In this document: piece after piece, positions 16,939 to 24,992 of the stretch
Layout of the letters: each line of letters starts with the position of its first letter
Numbering within the stretch: position 1 is the first letter of the stretch
Origin: Planobacterium oryzisoli
GTDB taxonomy: Bacteria; Bacteroidota; Bacteroidia; Flavobacteriales; Weeksellaceae
Direction: 5' to 3'
Length of the DNA: 64,000 bases
Assembly: GCF_015354315.1 (NCBI RefSeq)
Contig: NZ_JADKYY010000001.1
Coordinates: forward strand, 124,001-188,000
The notes under the pieces: model-generated
The model's database searches: none
Told to the model about the DNA's origin: nothing
The model's input: only the letters and a program-made list of their open reading frames with translations
Position numbers and translations under genes: made by a program

Positions 16939-18078
16939 TTATTTGGAGATGTCACGTCCTATTACCAGTCGTTGGATTTCAGAAGTACCTTCTCCAATGG
17001 TACAAAGCTTGGAATCACGGTAGAATTTTTCTACTGGAAAATCTTTGGTATAACCATATCCTCCGAAGATCTGGACGGCATTGTTGGAGATCCTTACACA
17101 CGCTTCTGAAGCATATAATTTAGCCATAGCGCCCTCACGGGTCATTTTAACTCCGTTATTTTTTAGTGTGGATGCGCGACGGATCAATAACTCGGACGCA
17201 TCTATTTCCGTTGCCATGTCGGCCAGCATAAAATTAACAGCTTGGAATTCATTAATGGCTTTACCGAATTGATGGCGCTCTAAAGAGTATTTCAGGGCTG
17301 CTAGGTATGCGCCACGTGCTATTCCTAAAGAAAGTGCCGCGATGGAAATTCTTCCTCCATCCAGTATTTTCATTGCTTGTTTAAAGCCAGATCCTACCTC
17401 GCCGAGCCGGTGACTGTCAGGAACGCGAACGTTATCAAATATCAGTTCGGCTGTCTCCGAGGCGCGCATTCCCAATTTGTTTTCTTTCTTTCCAGAGGTA
17501 AATCCTTCCATGCCTTTTTCCAAAACAAAGGCTGTCGAGTTATTCTTAGCGCCCTTTTCTCCTGTGCGGGTCATCACTACAGCAATATCGCCGGAAATGG
17601 CATGAGTGATGAAGTTTTTAGCACCGCTGATTATCCAGCTATCGCCGTCTTTTACTGCAGTTGTACTCATTCCTCCCGAGTCGGAACCGGTATTATGTTC
17701 GGTTAGACCCCATGCCCCTATGGTTTTTCCAGAGGCTAATTGTGGAAGCCAGCGCTGGCGCTGCTCTTCGTTTCCGAATTCATAAATATGGTTGGTGCAG
17801 AGAGAGTTATGTGCGGCAACCGAGAGTCCTATAGAAGGATCAACTTGTGAAATTTCGTCAAGTATCGTGACGTATTCATGGTATCCTAACCCAGATCCAC
17901 CGTACTTCTCAGGGATTACTATTCCCATAAAACCCATTTCTCCAAGTTCATGAAATAGTTCCACAGGAAACGTCTGGGATTCGTCCCAGTCCATAATGTG
18001 GGGCCTAATTTTTTTTTCAGCAAATTCACGGGCCGTTTTGGCGATCATCTCTAGGTTATCAGTAGTTTCCGTATGCAT
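16939..18078 (-). CDS. Acyl-CoA dehydrogenase
   Basis: 379 residues, the standard length for short/medium-chain acyl-CoA dehydrogenases. Motifs seen: GIVIPEKYGGSGLGY, the FAD/substrate segment WGLTEHNTGSDSGGM, WIISGAKNFITHA, MRASETAELIFDNVRVP, and the C-terminal FGGYGYTKDFPVEKFYRD followed by IGEGTSEIQR, in which E363 is the expected catalytic base. It introduces the alpha-beta double bond in fatty or branched-chain acyl-CoA degradation. Chain length cannot be deduced here. The gene stands alone, divergent from satD. Confidence 0.93.
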   Translation of the reverse strand: MHTETTDNLEMIAKTAREFAEKKIRPHIMDWDESQTFPVELFHELGEMGFMGIVIPEKYGGSGLGYHEYVTILDEISQVDPSIGLSVAAHNSLCTNHIYEFGNEEQRQRWLPQLASGKTIGAWGLTEHNTGSDSGGMSTTAVKDGDSWIISGAKNFITHAISGDIAVVMTRTGEKGAKNNSTAFVLEKGMEGFTSGKKENKLGMRASETAELIFDNVRVPDSHRLGEVGSGFKQAMKILDGGRISIAALSLGIARGAYLAALKYSLERHQFGKAINEFQAVNFMLADMATEIDASELLIRRASTLKNNGVKMTREGAMAKLYASEACVRISNNAVQIFGGYGYTKDFPVEKFYRDSKLCTIGEGTSEIQRLVIGRDISK

Positions 18079-18123
18079 AAATTTTCTTTGCTCAAATATA
18101 CTTAAAATCTCGTTTCAGCAAAT

Positions 18124-18161
18124 GTGCTAATAGTAGCAATTTATTAGGTTAAGTGCTAATA
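18124..18161. promoter_or_regulatory. Direct repeat of GTGCTAATA upstream of satD
   Basis: GTGCTAATA occurs at 18124-18132 and 18153-18161, 29 bases apart (nearly three helical turns), in the 117-base region between the acyl-CoA dehydrogenase and satD starts. Two identical 9-mers on one face of the helix suggest an operator. The adjacent SatD-like protein carries a C-terminal HTH and is a candidate binder; this is inference. Confidence 0.4.
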
Positions 18162-18195
18162 TTTTTTAATTATAAGAATATTTGCTTATTTTTAC

Positions 18196-18807
18196 ATGGT
18201 GATAGCAGTTATAACAGGAGACATCATAAATTCCCAGCATACCGATCCAGAGCTTTGGGTACCTGCACTAAAGCAGCTTTTTGAAGGATGGGGTAGATCT
18301 TCTGTGGATTGGGAACTGTACCGAGGAGATGAATTTCAAGTACGCACAGAGCCTACCAATGTATTTTGGAATTTTTTAGCTATTAAATCCCTGGTTAAAA
18401 AAAACGAGAATCTGGACGTACGTATAAGTATGGGAATTGGCGATCAGAGTTATGTGGCTACAAAAATCACACAGTGCCAAGGCAGTGCTTTTACTTATTC
18501 TGGTCGTGGACTAGAAACGATTAAAAAAGAAGGTTCAACCTTCCATATTACTACTCCAAATGAAAAACTCTCTCGGGAACTTATGCTTACACTTAAATGG
18601 GCAAGCCTGGAGTTTGATAGATGGACCCCCGCACTTGCCGAAGTGATTTACGAGCTGGTACACCATACGGAGATAACACAGGACGAACTGGCAAAAAAAC
18701 TGCAGGTGACACAATCTTCCATCAGCCAAAGGATCAAGAGAGCAAATTTTGATTTACTTAAGGAAACCGACGGATTTTTTCGAGAAAAAATGGATAATTT
18801 AGCATGA
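18196..18807 (+). CDS. SatD-family protein with C-terminal HTH
   Basis: 203 residues. The N-terminal two thirds resemble the SatD family (VIAVITGDIINSQ, DWELYRGDEFQV, RISMGIGD, GSAFTYSGRGLE), whose fold resembles a nucleotidyl-cyclase-type palm. The C-terminal third is a helix-turn-helix (ITQDELAKKLQVTQSSISQRIKRAN). SatD was named from an acid-tolerance locus in Streptococcus; its biochemical role is not established. The stop overlaps the next start by 4 bases (ATGA), coupling it to the DUF3307 membrane protein, an association recurring in other genomes as far as I recall. Confidence 0.8.
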   Translation: MVIAVITGDIINSQHTDPELWVPALKQLFEGWGRSSVDWELYRGDEFQVRTEPTNVFWNFLAIKSLVKKNENLDVRISMGIGDQSYVATKITQCQGSAFTYSGRGLETIKKEGSTFHITTPNEKLSRELMLTLKWASLEFDRWTPALAEVIYELVHHTEITQDELAKKLQVTQSSISQRIKRANFDLLKETDGFFREKMDNLA

Positions 18808-19508
18808 TTTTGATAAAACTCATATTGGCGCATTTACTGGGAGATTTCGTCTTTCAGCCAGCCAAATGGGTTGCTCATAAAGAAAAGAATAAGGTTAGAT
18901 CTAAATATTTATATTGGCACCTTGCCGTGCATGGTTTAGTACTTTTTGTATTATTTCCAGCCGCCGAGTACCTGTCATTAGTTTTAATTACCATTGTAAT
19001 TCATGGAATTATAGATCTGGTAAAACTTTATTTTCAAGATTCAAGCACCAAACTGCAGTGGTTCTTTACCGACCAAATCTTGCATCTGGTTTCATTGGTT
19101 GCTCTTGCATTGCTGTTCTCCAAGGACATTGTCATGATTGAAATACCGCCTCAGTGGTGGTATGTCGTCACGGGACTTGTATTCGTAACGGTCCCGTCAT
19201 CTATTTTAATACGTCAGACCCTACGTACATTCCATTTGGATGTGCCTCAAGTGCACCAATTGGAAAGCGCTTCCCTTACTAAAGCAGGTACGTACATCGG
19301 AATGTTAGAACGTTTCTTAGTTGTAGTTTTTATAGTATCTGGCCACTTGGAAGCAGTAGGGTTTGTACTAGCAGCTAAATCTATTTTTCGGTATAATGAT
19401 CTGGCCCAGGCTAAACAAAGAAAACTCACTGAATATGTACTTATAGGTACATTTCTAAGTTTTACCATTGCAGTTCTAACCGGTATAATAGTCCAATATT
19501 TAATGTAA
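18804..19508 (+). CDS. DUF3307 integral membrane protein
   Basis: 234 residues with several hydrophobic helices. The N-terminal LAHLLGDFVFQPAKWVAHK with HLAVHGLVLF and HGIIDLVKLYF is the DUF3307 signature (conserved His, Asp and Gln in the membrane). A C-terminal part follows, with more helices and the VLAAKSIFRYNDL segment. Function is unknown. It is translationally coupled to the SatD-like gene, so the pair probably forms a regulator/membrane unit. The purC promoter lies immediately after its stop. Confidence 0.83.
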   Translation: MILIKLILAHLLGDFVFQPAKWVAHKEKNKVRSKYLYWHLAVHGLVLFVLFPAAEYLSLVLITIVIHGIIDLVKLYFQDSSTKLQWFFTDQILHLVSLVALALLFSKDIVMIEIPPQWWYVVTGLVFVTVPSSILIRQTLRTFHLDVPQVHQLESASLTKAGTYIGMLERFLVVVFIVSGHLEAVGFVLAAKSIFRYNDLAQAKQRKLTEYVLIGTFLSFTIAVLTGIIVQYLM

Positions 19509-19513
19509 TTTTG
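19506..19513 (+). promoter_or_regulatory. -7 promoter element of purC-purF
   Basis: TAATTTTG matches TAnnTTTG, 40 bases before the purC ATG and overlapping the DUF3307 stop. No well-placed upstream TTG is visible. Confidence 0.45.
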
Positions 19514-19553
19514 TAGAACATCTCTCATTTAAATAACAACCAACAGTTTAATT

Positions 19554-20282
19554 ATGCACACTAAAGGCGAAATGCTCTATGAGGGCAAGGCAAAACAAAT
19601 TTTTCTAACTGAAGATCCCAATGTGGTTCTAGTTCGCTACAAAGACGACGCTACTGCATTCAACGCGCAAAAAAGAGGGTCGTTTTCTCGCAAAGGAGAA
19701 CTTAATAACGCCATTACCACCCTTATTTTTAAATATCTTGAAGGTAAGGGGGTAGAAACGCACCTTCTGGAAAAACTCTCGGATCGTGAGCAGTTAGTGA
19801 AAAAAGTGGAGATCATTCCATTGGAAATGGTGGTGCGAAATTATGCTGCCGGGAGCATGGCACAGCGATTAGGTGTTGAAGAGGGAACAAAATCACCTGT
19901 TACTATTGTGGATATCTGTTATAAGAAAGACGAGCTTGGAGACCCGTTGATAAATGACTACCATGTGCTCTTCCTTGGAGTTGCCACAAGGGAAGAACTT
20001 GATACCATGTATGCTTTGACCTTAAAGATTAATTCCTACTTGCAGGAGTTATTTGAAAAGATGAATATTATCTTGGTCGATTTTAAAATAGAACTAGGAA
20101 GACTCTCCGACGGAACCATAATTCTAGCGGACGAAATTTCTCCAGACACCTGCAGGCTTTGGGATAAAGACACTATGAAAAAACTTGATAAAGACCGTTT
20201 CCGTAGAGATTTGGGTGAGGTGACTGAGGCATATGAGGAAATATATAACCGTCTAACTGCAGTGTTAGAGAATCAGATATAA
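19554..20282 (+). CDS. purC: Phosphoribosylaminoimidazole-succinocarboxamide synthase
   Basis: 242 residues. SAICAR synthetase joins aspartate to CAIR in purine synthesis. Motifs: [21 protein letters not shown], the [13 protein letters not shown] segment, [29 protein letters not shown] and [14 protein letters not shown]. Length and motifs match the bacterial single-domain enzyme. purF follows after 20 bases, so they share a transcript, though purC and purF act at different steps. Confidence 0.96.
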   Translation: MHTKGEMLYEGKAKQIFLTEDPNVVLVRYKDDATAFNAQKRGSFSRKGELNNAITTLIFKYLEGKGVETHLLEKLSDREQLVKKVEIIPLEMVVRNYAAGSMAQRLGVEEGTKSPVTIVDICYKKDELGDPLINDYHVLFLGVATREELDTMYALTLKINSYLQELFEKMNIILVDFKIELGRLSDGTIILADEISPDTCRLWDKDTMKKLDKDRFRRDLGEVTEAYEEIYNRLTAVLENQI

Positions 20283-20302
20283 GCAGAATAGTTTCCCAAG
20301 GA

Positions 20303-21793
20303 ATGAAAGAAAAAAATAGTATACAGAATAACTGGTTAGCTAGGGACCAAGAAAGTTACGGAAGAAATCTGTTTCGGTTGCCTGAAGAGGAGCTGATGGA
20401 CAGTATGAAGGAGGAGTGTGGAATCTTTGGTATGTACTCCGAGCACGACACCGACACGTTTTCACTTTCCCAGTTTGGCCTTTTTGCTCTGCAGCATCGC
20501 GGGCAGGAGGCCTGCGGGATATCCGTAATGAACCAAGGCAAAATTTTTAACGTAAAGGATGAAGGACTTGTACTCGATGTATACAAAGAGATAAAGGAAC
20601 CCGAAAATTTTATGGGCAATGGGGTTATCGGGCATACGCGCTATACAACTGCCGGTGATAAGAAAAAATACAATTTCCAGCCATTCTTTGCAAAAAATGA
20701 ATACGACCAAACTATTCTCTCCATCGCCCATAATGGAAATCTAACCAATGCAAGGGAGCTAAAAGAAGAATTAGAACAGGAAGGCGTAGTGTTTAAGGCG
20801 ACTTCGGATTCAGAAGTGATCCTTCGATTGATCCAAAAAAATTTGGATTTGGGATTACGAGGTGCTATTAAAGCAACTATGGAAAAAATTGAAGGAGCTT
20901 ATTCGGTAGTAGGTATCACACGAAATAAATTCTTTGCTTTCCGAGATTTCCATGGTATTCGGCCTCTTGTTCTTGGGGCGATCGATGAAAAGACCTATGT
21001 GGCAGCCTCTGAGAGTGCTGCTTTGGATGCGGTAGGGGCGCAATATGTGAGAGATATATTGCCGGGAGAGATAGTCTATACTTCAGAAAACGAACGTGGT
21101 CTGCATTCGTTCCTTGTACGCGAGAACTGTCAGAGAAAGCTATGTGCTTTCGAATATATTTACTTTGCCCGTCCGGATTCAAGTCTGGAAGGGATTAGTG
21201 TACATGAAATAAGAGAAAAATCTGGCGAGAAGATTTGGCAGCAAGCGCCTGTGGAGGCGGACATTGTAATCGGAGTACCTGACTCGGGCGTACCTGCAGC
21301 CATCGGTTTTTCCAAAGTGTCAGGCATACCATTTCGTCCGGTACTTATTAAAAACAGATATGTAGGGCGAAGCTTTATTATTCCCACCCAAGAAATGCGG
21401 GAGCGTATCGTTAATTTGAAACTCAATCCTATCGTAAGTGAAATAAAAGGAAAGAGAGTAGTAATTATCGATGATTCTATAGTTCGTGGTACTACCTCAA
21501 AACGCCTTGTCAAAATACTAAAGGATTCGGGCGTAAGAGAAATACATTTTAGAAGTGTATCCCCTCCAATTATTGCACCGTGTTTCCTGGGAATAGATAC
21601 GCCTTCCAAGGACGATTTAATATCGGCCAATATGACAACAGAAGAACTGCGAGAATATTTAGGCGTAGACTCATTGGAATTCCTAAGCATGGATAATCTC
21701 ATTGAAATCTTAGGTTCGAGCGATCACTGTTTTGGATGCTTTACTGAAAAATACCCCGTAGGCAAAGGAGAGCAAGCCGAACTCTTCACATAA
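20303..21793 (+). CDS. purF: Amidophosphoribosyltransferase
   Basis: 496 residues, the first committed enzyme of purine synthesis. The Ntn glutaminase nucleophile is the cysteine of EECGIFGMY (C39), which implies cleavage of a 38-residue propeptide, long compared with 11 residues in Bacillus subtilis. The PRPP loop is VVIIDDSIVRGTTSKR. Cysteines in LCAFEYIYFARPDS, APCFLGIDTP and HCFGCF match the [4Fe-4S] ligands of the B. subtilis-type enzyme, so it is the oxygen-sensitive form. Internal ATGs near residues 32 and 35 are alternative starts that would give a short propeptide. Confidence 0.95.
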   Translation: MKEKNSIQNNWLARDQESYGRNLFRLPEEELMDSMKEECGIFGMYSEHDTDTFSLSQFGLFALQHRGQEACGISVMNQGKIFNVKDEGLVLDVYKEIKEPENFMGNGVIGHTRYTTAGDKKKYNFQPFFAKNEYDQTILSIAHNGNLTNARELKEELEQEGVVFKATSDSEVILRLIQKNLDLGLRGAIKATMEKIEGAYSVVGITRNKFFAFRDFHGIRPLVLGAIDEKTYVAASESAALDAVGAQYVRDILPGEIVYTSENERGLHSFLVRENCQRKLCAFEYIYFARPDSSLEGISVHEIREKSGEKIWQQAPVEADIVIGVPDSGVPAAIGFSKVSGIPFRPVLIKNRYVGRSFIIPTQEMRERIVNLKLNPIVSEIKGKRVVIIDDSIVRGTTSKRLVKILKDSGVREIHFRSVSPPIIAPCFLGIDTPSKDDLISANMTTEELREYLGVDSLEFLSMDNLIEILGSSDHCFGCFTEKYPVGKGEQAELFT

Positions 21794-21828
21794 AAATAGC
21801 CGTCCATGTGGACGGCTATTTTTTTTTC
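21792..21828. terminator. Bidirectional terminator after purF
   Basis: A perfect 14-bp stem AAAAATAGCCGTCC / GGACGGCTATTTTT with an ATGT loop is flanked by A and T tracts, and lies between purF and the convergent beta-barrel gene. Confidence 0.9.
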
Positions 21829-21840
21829 ATTCAAATTAGA

Positions 21841-22434
21841 TTAGAACTTGAATGTTAAACCTGCTTGGAATACGTTGTTTTTGTTATTAGCATCACTTCC
21901 AAACTGTTGGTTGTTTTCATCCGTAGCATCTGTAAAACCAGCTACATATCTAGCATTGATACCGATGTTATTGGTAAGATTGAATCCTGCACCAAGACCT
22001 ACTCCAAAGTTGAATGGATTAAAATTATCCTTGTCAAGCTCTGCTGTTCCACTCCATGATCCTGATTCAATTTTTTGCTTGGCGTTAACCAAGAAACCGA
22101 ATTCTGGTCCTGCCTCTAAGTAAAACTGAGGAACTACGTTATACTGAAACATAACTGGAACAGTGATATAGTCCAAAGTTAATGTAGAGGTACCTACCGT
22201 TCCATAAGTGTATTCCGTTCCAACACTGTTGTAAAGAACTTCAGGCTGAATGGAGAAATTCTCCGCTAGTGGAGCGTTCATCATAAGACCTGCATAAAAT
22301 CCAGTCTTAGTATTGGTGTCAAGACTGTTATCAGAAGAAATATTGGAAACGTTCACACCAGCTTTTGCACCAAACTGTTGCGCGAATGTAAGTGAACTCA
22401 CTGCTAGGGCAGCACCTAATAATAGCTTTTTCAT
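21841..22434 (-). CDS. Outer membrane beta-barrel protein (PorT/OmpX-like)
   Basis: 197 residues. A signal peptide (MKKLLLGAALAVSSLTFAQ) precedes alternating beta strands: FGAKAGVNVSNIS, GFYAGLMMNAPLA, FSIQPEVLYNSVG, LDYITVPVMFQYN, FYLEAGPEFGFLV, and a terminal NVFQAGLTFKF ending in phenylalanine, the usual signal for BAM insertion. This is the widespread Bacteroidota porin-like family PF13568-type. No specific substrate can be stated. It is monocistronic, and the long AT-rich upstream region (22435-22607) shows no other gene. Confidence 0.88.
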   Translation of the reverse strand: MKKLLLGAALAVSSLTFAQQFGAKAGVNVSNISSDNSLDTNTKTGFYAGLMMNAPLAENFSIQPEVLYNSVGTEYTYGTVGTSTLTLDYITVPVMFQYNVVPQFYLEAGPEFGFLVNAKQKIESGSWSGTAELDKDNFNPFNFGVGLGAGFNLTNNIGINARYVAGFTDATDENNQQFGSDANNKNNVFQAGLTFKF

Positions 22435-22607
22435 AATTTTTAATTTAGATTACTTTTTTAATTTCTCTTGTCCCATCAACACAATTTTGATGCCAAAAAA
22501 TTAATTTTTAAGTCCTATAAATATCTACGAGTAATATAAATTACTGATTAATAATAAGTTAGTTAATTGTATTTGTCAAATAGTTGTTTAATAAATGCCT
22601 TTTTTAA

Positions 22608-23645
22608 TTACAGATATTTATAGTAATTCAGTGCTTTGCGCACCAAATCCTCTTTAATTTCAATATCGTAGCGCCCAGTTCCAATTTCATTTAAGAGAGT
22701 GAATCGCAAAGTTCCGTTCACATTCTTTTTATCAGAATACATTAGTGTTATAAGAGAGGATAGGTCAATTTCATGCAAATCAATAGTAGGAAAAAACCGT
22801 TGTACGGTAGAGGTTATCTTTTCAAATTGTTCATGATGAAGCATTCCCATTTCCATACTAATAAACGATTCACACACAATGCCAAGAGCCACAGCCTCAC
22901 CATGGGGAATAGGACGCGCCTTCTCAAGAAGGTAACTTTCCACTGCGTGTCCAATAGTATGTCCAAAATTCAGAAGCTTCCTTTCGCCACTCTCTGTAAA
23001 ATCTTTTTCAACAACCGCTGTCTTTAATAGTGCCGAGGACTGAATATATGGTGTAAGCTTTTCCACGGTTAGTTCTTCAAGGGAACTCAGCTCATGGAAA
23101 TGCGCCTCGTCTAGAATGAGTCCGTGCTTCAACATTTCTGCGAAGCCACTGCGCAGTTCGATGTAAGGTAGGGTGGTAAGAAACTCTGTGTAAAGGAATA
23201 TGGCTTTAGGTTTTTGAAATGTGCCTATCGCATTTTTTATATGATGTAAATCAATGCCGGTCTTTCCCCCAATCGCTGCATCACACATGGATAGTAGTGT
23301 AGTAGGTACATAAATACAGGGAATTCCTCGTTTGTAGGTGGAGGCAACAAACCCTCCCAAGTCGCAGATCACACCACCCCCCACGCAAACTAATAATGCT
23401 CTGCGGTCGGCTCCGAATTCCAGAAGGATATCCCAAAGCTGGCTAGCAGTGGTGAGGGTCTTCATCTCTTCTCCTGGTTCGATCTCCAATATTTCGTAAG
23501 GAATAGAAGTCTCCGTATTGGATAATACAGTTGTCAAGCAGTAGCTGTGTGTATTCTCATCACACAAAAAGAAGAGTCTGCTTGGATTTATCTCAGAAAT
23601 TAGTGCGGATAGTGCTTCCATTTCCTTATCAAGTATCTTTAACAT
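22608..23645 (-). CDS. aroB: 3-dehydroquinate synthase
   Basis: 345 residues. It catalyses the second step of the shikimate pathway. NAD-binding GGGVICDLGGFVASTYKRGI-like segment, PTTLLSMCDAAIGGKTGID, GFAEMLKHG, FGHTIGHAVES and HGEAVALGIVCE (metal and substrate residues) are all present. The frame is open to 23687, but that extension contains a TATTTTTG promoter box on the same strand, so the ATG at 23645 (MLKILDKE) is preferred. Its products feed chorismate, and hence the trp operon at the right of the window. Confidence 0.94.
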   Translation of the reverse strand: MLKILDKEMEALSALISEINPSRLFFLCDENTHSYCLTTVLSNTETSIPYEILEIEPGEEMKTLTTASQLWDILLEFGADRRALLVCVGGGVICDLGGFVASTYKRGIPCIYVPTTLLSMCDAAIGGKTGIDLHHIKNAIGTFQKPKAIFLYTEFLTTLPYIELRSGFAEMLKHGLILDEAHFHELSSLEELTVEKLTPYIQSSALLKTAVVEKDFTESGERKLLNFGHTIGHAVESYLLEKARPIPHGEAVALGIVCESFISMEMGMLHHEQFEKITSTVQRFFPTIDLHEIDLSSLITLMYSDKKNVNGTLRFTLLNEIGTGRYDIEIKEDLVRKALNYYKYL

Positions 23646-23662
23646 AAAACAGTAGTTTGATA

Positions 23663-23670
23663 CAAAAATA
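23663..23670 (-). promoter_or_regulatory. -7 promoter element of aroB
   Basis: Reading leftwards, TATTTTTG fits TAnnTTTG, 17 bases before the chosen aroB ATG. It lies inside the longer open frame and argues against the upstream start. Confidence 0.5.
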
Positions 23671-23710
23671 CATATGATTTTTTTCATTTTATCAATCCGC
23701 TAAGTATTAT

Positions 23711-23718
23711 TAAATTTG
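23711..23718 (+). promoter_or_regulatory. -7 promoter element of the proline dehydrogenase gene
   Basis: TAAATTTG fits TAnnTTTG, 17 bases before the ATG. It is back to back with the aroB promoter. Confidence 0.45.
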
Positions 23719-23735
23719 GGCGAAATAATGCACCT

Positions 23736-24899
23736 ATGTCTATTTTTAACGATACAAAGATTGCCTTTCAAGATAAATCAACATCACAGCTTAAGAAAGC
23801 CTATTGGATGTTTAAAATGATTGAAAATCCTACACTAACTAACTTGGGAATTGATGTCCTGAATTTTGCCGTAAAGAAGGATTTTCCTTTTGTAGAAGGA
23901 ATCGTACGTCGCACACTCTTTGAACAGTTTGCCGGTGGGGAAACCAGGGAAAAAAGCAAACAAGTTGTCTCCGATCTTCACAGGCATCATATAGGAAGTA
24001 TTTTTGACTATGCCATCGAAGGTAAGGAGGATGAAGAAACCTTTGATCGGACATGTGCAGAGATAAAACATAATATATCGTTTGCAAAAGGCAACCCTGC
24101 AGTTCCCTTTGTGGTTTTCAAACCTACAGGGTTTGGGAGACTGGATCTCTATTCACAAGTACAGGCGGGTTCGCAGCTCACCAATAGTGAAAAACAAGAA
24201 TGGGAGCGTATACGTACCCGTTACGAACAGGTCTGTCAGATGGCCTTCGATAATGACGTGGTGCTAATGATCGATGCCGAGGAAACACAGATGCAGGATG
24301 CAGTGGATTCCTTGGTAAATGAAATGATGGAACGGTTTAATAAAGAAAAAGCTATAATCTGGAACACCATTCAAATGTACCGAACCGGGCGTCTCGAGTA
24401 TTTGCAAAGTGATTTGGATAGGGCAAAAGAAAAAGGCTACTATCTAGGATATAAGTTTGTAAGGGGAGCATATATGGAAAAGGAAAGGGAACGTGCGGAA
24501 AAATACGGCTATCCTGATCCTATCCAGCCTACTAAACAGGCGACCGATGATAACTACAATGCTGCAATTGAATTTGTAATAAACAATTTAGACCGGGTGT
24601 CAGGCTATTTTGGAACGCATAATGAAAAATCCACAGAGCTTACCATGGATAAGATGAAAGAAAGGGGTATGCAGAATGACCATCCACAGATTTTCTTCGG
24701 GCAGCTTTATGGCATGAGTGATAACATCACTTACTATTTAGGAGAAAACAAATACAACGCATCAAAGTATCTACCGTACGGACCAGTGAAAGATGTGGTT
24801 CCCTACCTTACCCGTCGTGCTCAGGAAAATACATCCGTCGCAGGGCAAACGGGACGCGAACTAGGTTTGATTGAAAAAGAACTTAAGAGAAGAGGATAG
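23736..24899 (+). CDS. Proline dehydrogenase
   Basis: 387 residues, a monofunctional FAD enzyme oxidising proline to pyrroline-5-carboxylate. The barrel motifs are visible: FVVFKPTGFGRLDL, VVLMIDAEETQMQDA, NTIQMYRTGRLEYL, the substrate segment KFVRGAYMEKERERA with YGYPDPIQPTK, GTHNEKS and QLYGMSDNITYYL, and YLTRRAQENTSV near the C-terminus. The second enzyme (P5C dehydrogenase) is not fused and not next to it. Electrons probably enter the quinone pool. A terminator follows directly. Confidence 0.92.
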   Translation: MSIFNDTKIAFQDKSTSQLKKAYWMFKMIENPTLTNLGIDVLNFAVKKDFPFVEGIVRRTLFEQFAGGETREKSKQVVSDLHRHHIGSIFDYAIEGKEDEETFDRTCAEIKHNISFAKGNPAVPFVVFKPTGFGRLDLYSQVQAGSQLTNSEKQEWERIRTRYEQVCQMAFDNDVVLMIDAEETQMQDAVDSLVNEMMERFNKEKAIIWNTIQMYRTGRLEYLQSDLDRAKEKGYYLGYKFVRGAYMEKERERAEKYGYPDPIQPTKQATDDNYNAAIEFVINNLDRVSGYFGTHNEKSTELTMDKMKERGMQNDHPQIFFGQLYGMSDNITYYLGENKYNASKYLPYGPVKDVVPYLTRRAQENTSVAGQTGRELGLIEKELKRRG

Positions 24900-24920
24900 A
24901 GTTTCACAACACAGATATAT

Positions 24921-24946
24921 AAAGGCAGGATTACTGCCTTTTTTTA
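24921..24946 (+). terminator. Terminator after the proline dehydrogenase gene
   Basis: AAAGGCAG (24921-24928) pairs with CTGCCTTT (24934-24941) around GATTA and is followed by T residues. Confidence 0.8.
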
Positions 24947-24992
24947 TGGCTATAATAGTACATTTGTTCTAAGCTGATTGATCCTCGGTAAT

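Noticed and set aside
21160-21702. 180-codon open frame antisense to purF
   Set aside because: The purF frame on the plus strand has all family motifs; the antisense frame is low-complexity Ser/Ile/Thr-rich and is a shadow.
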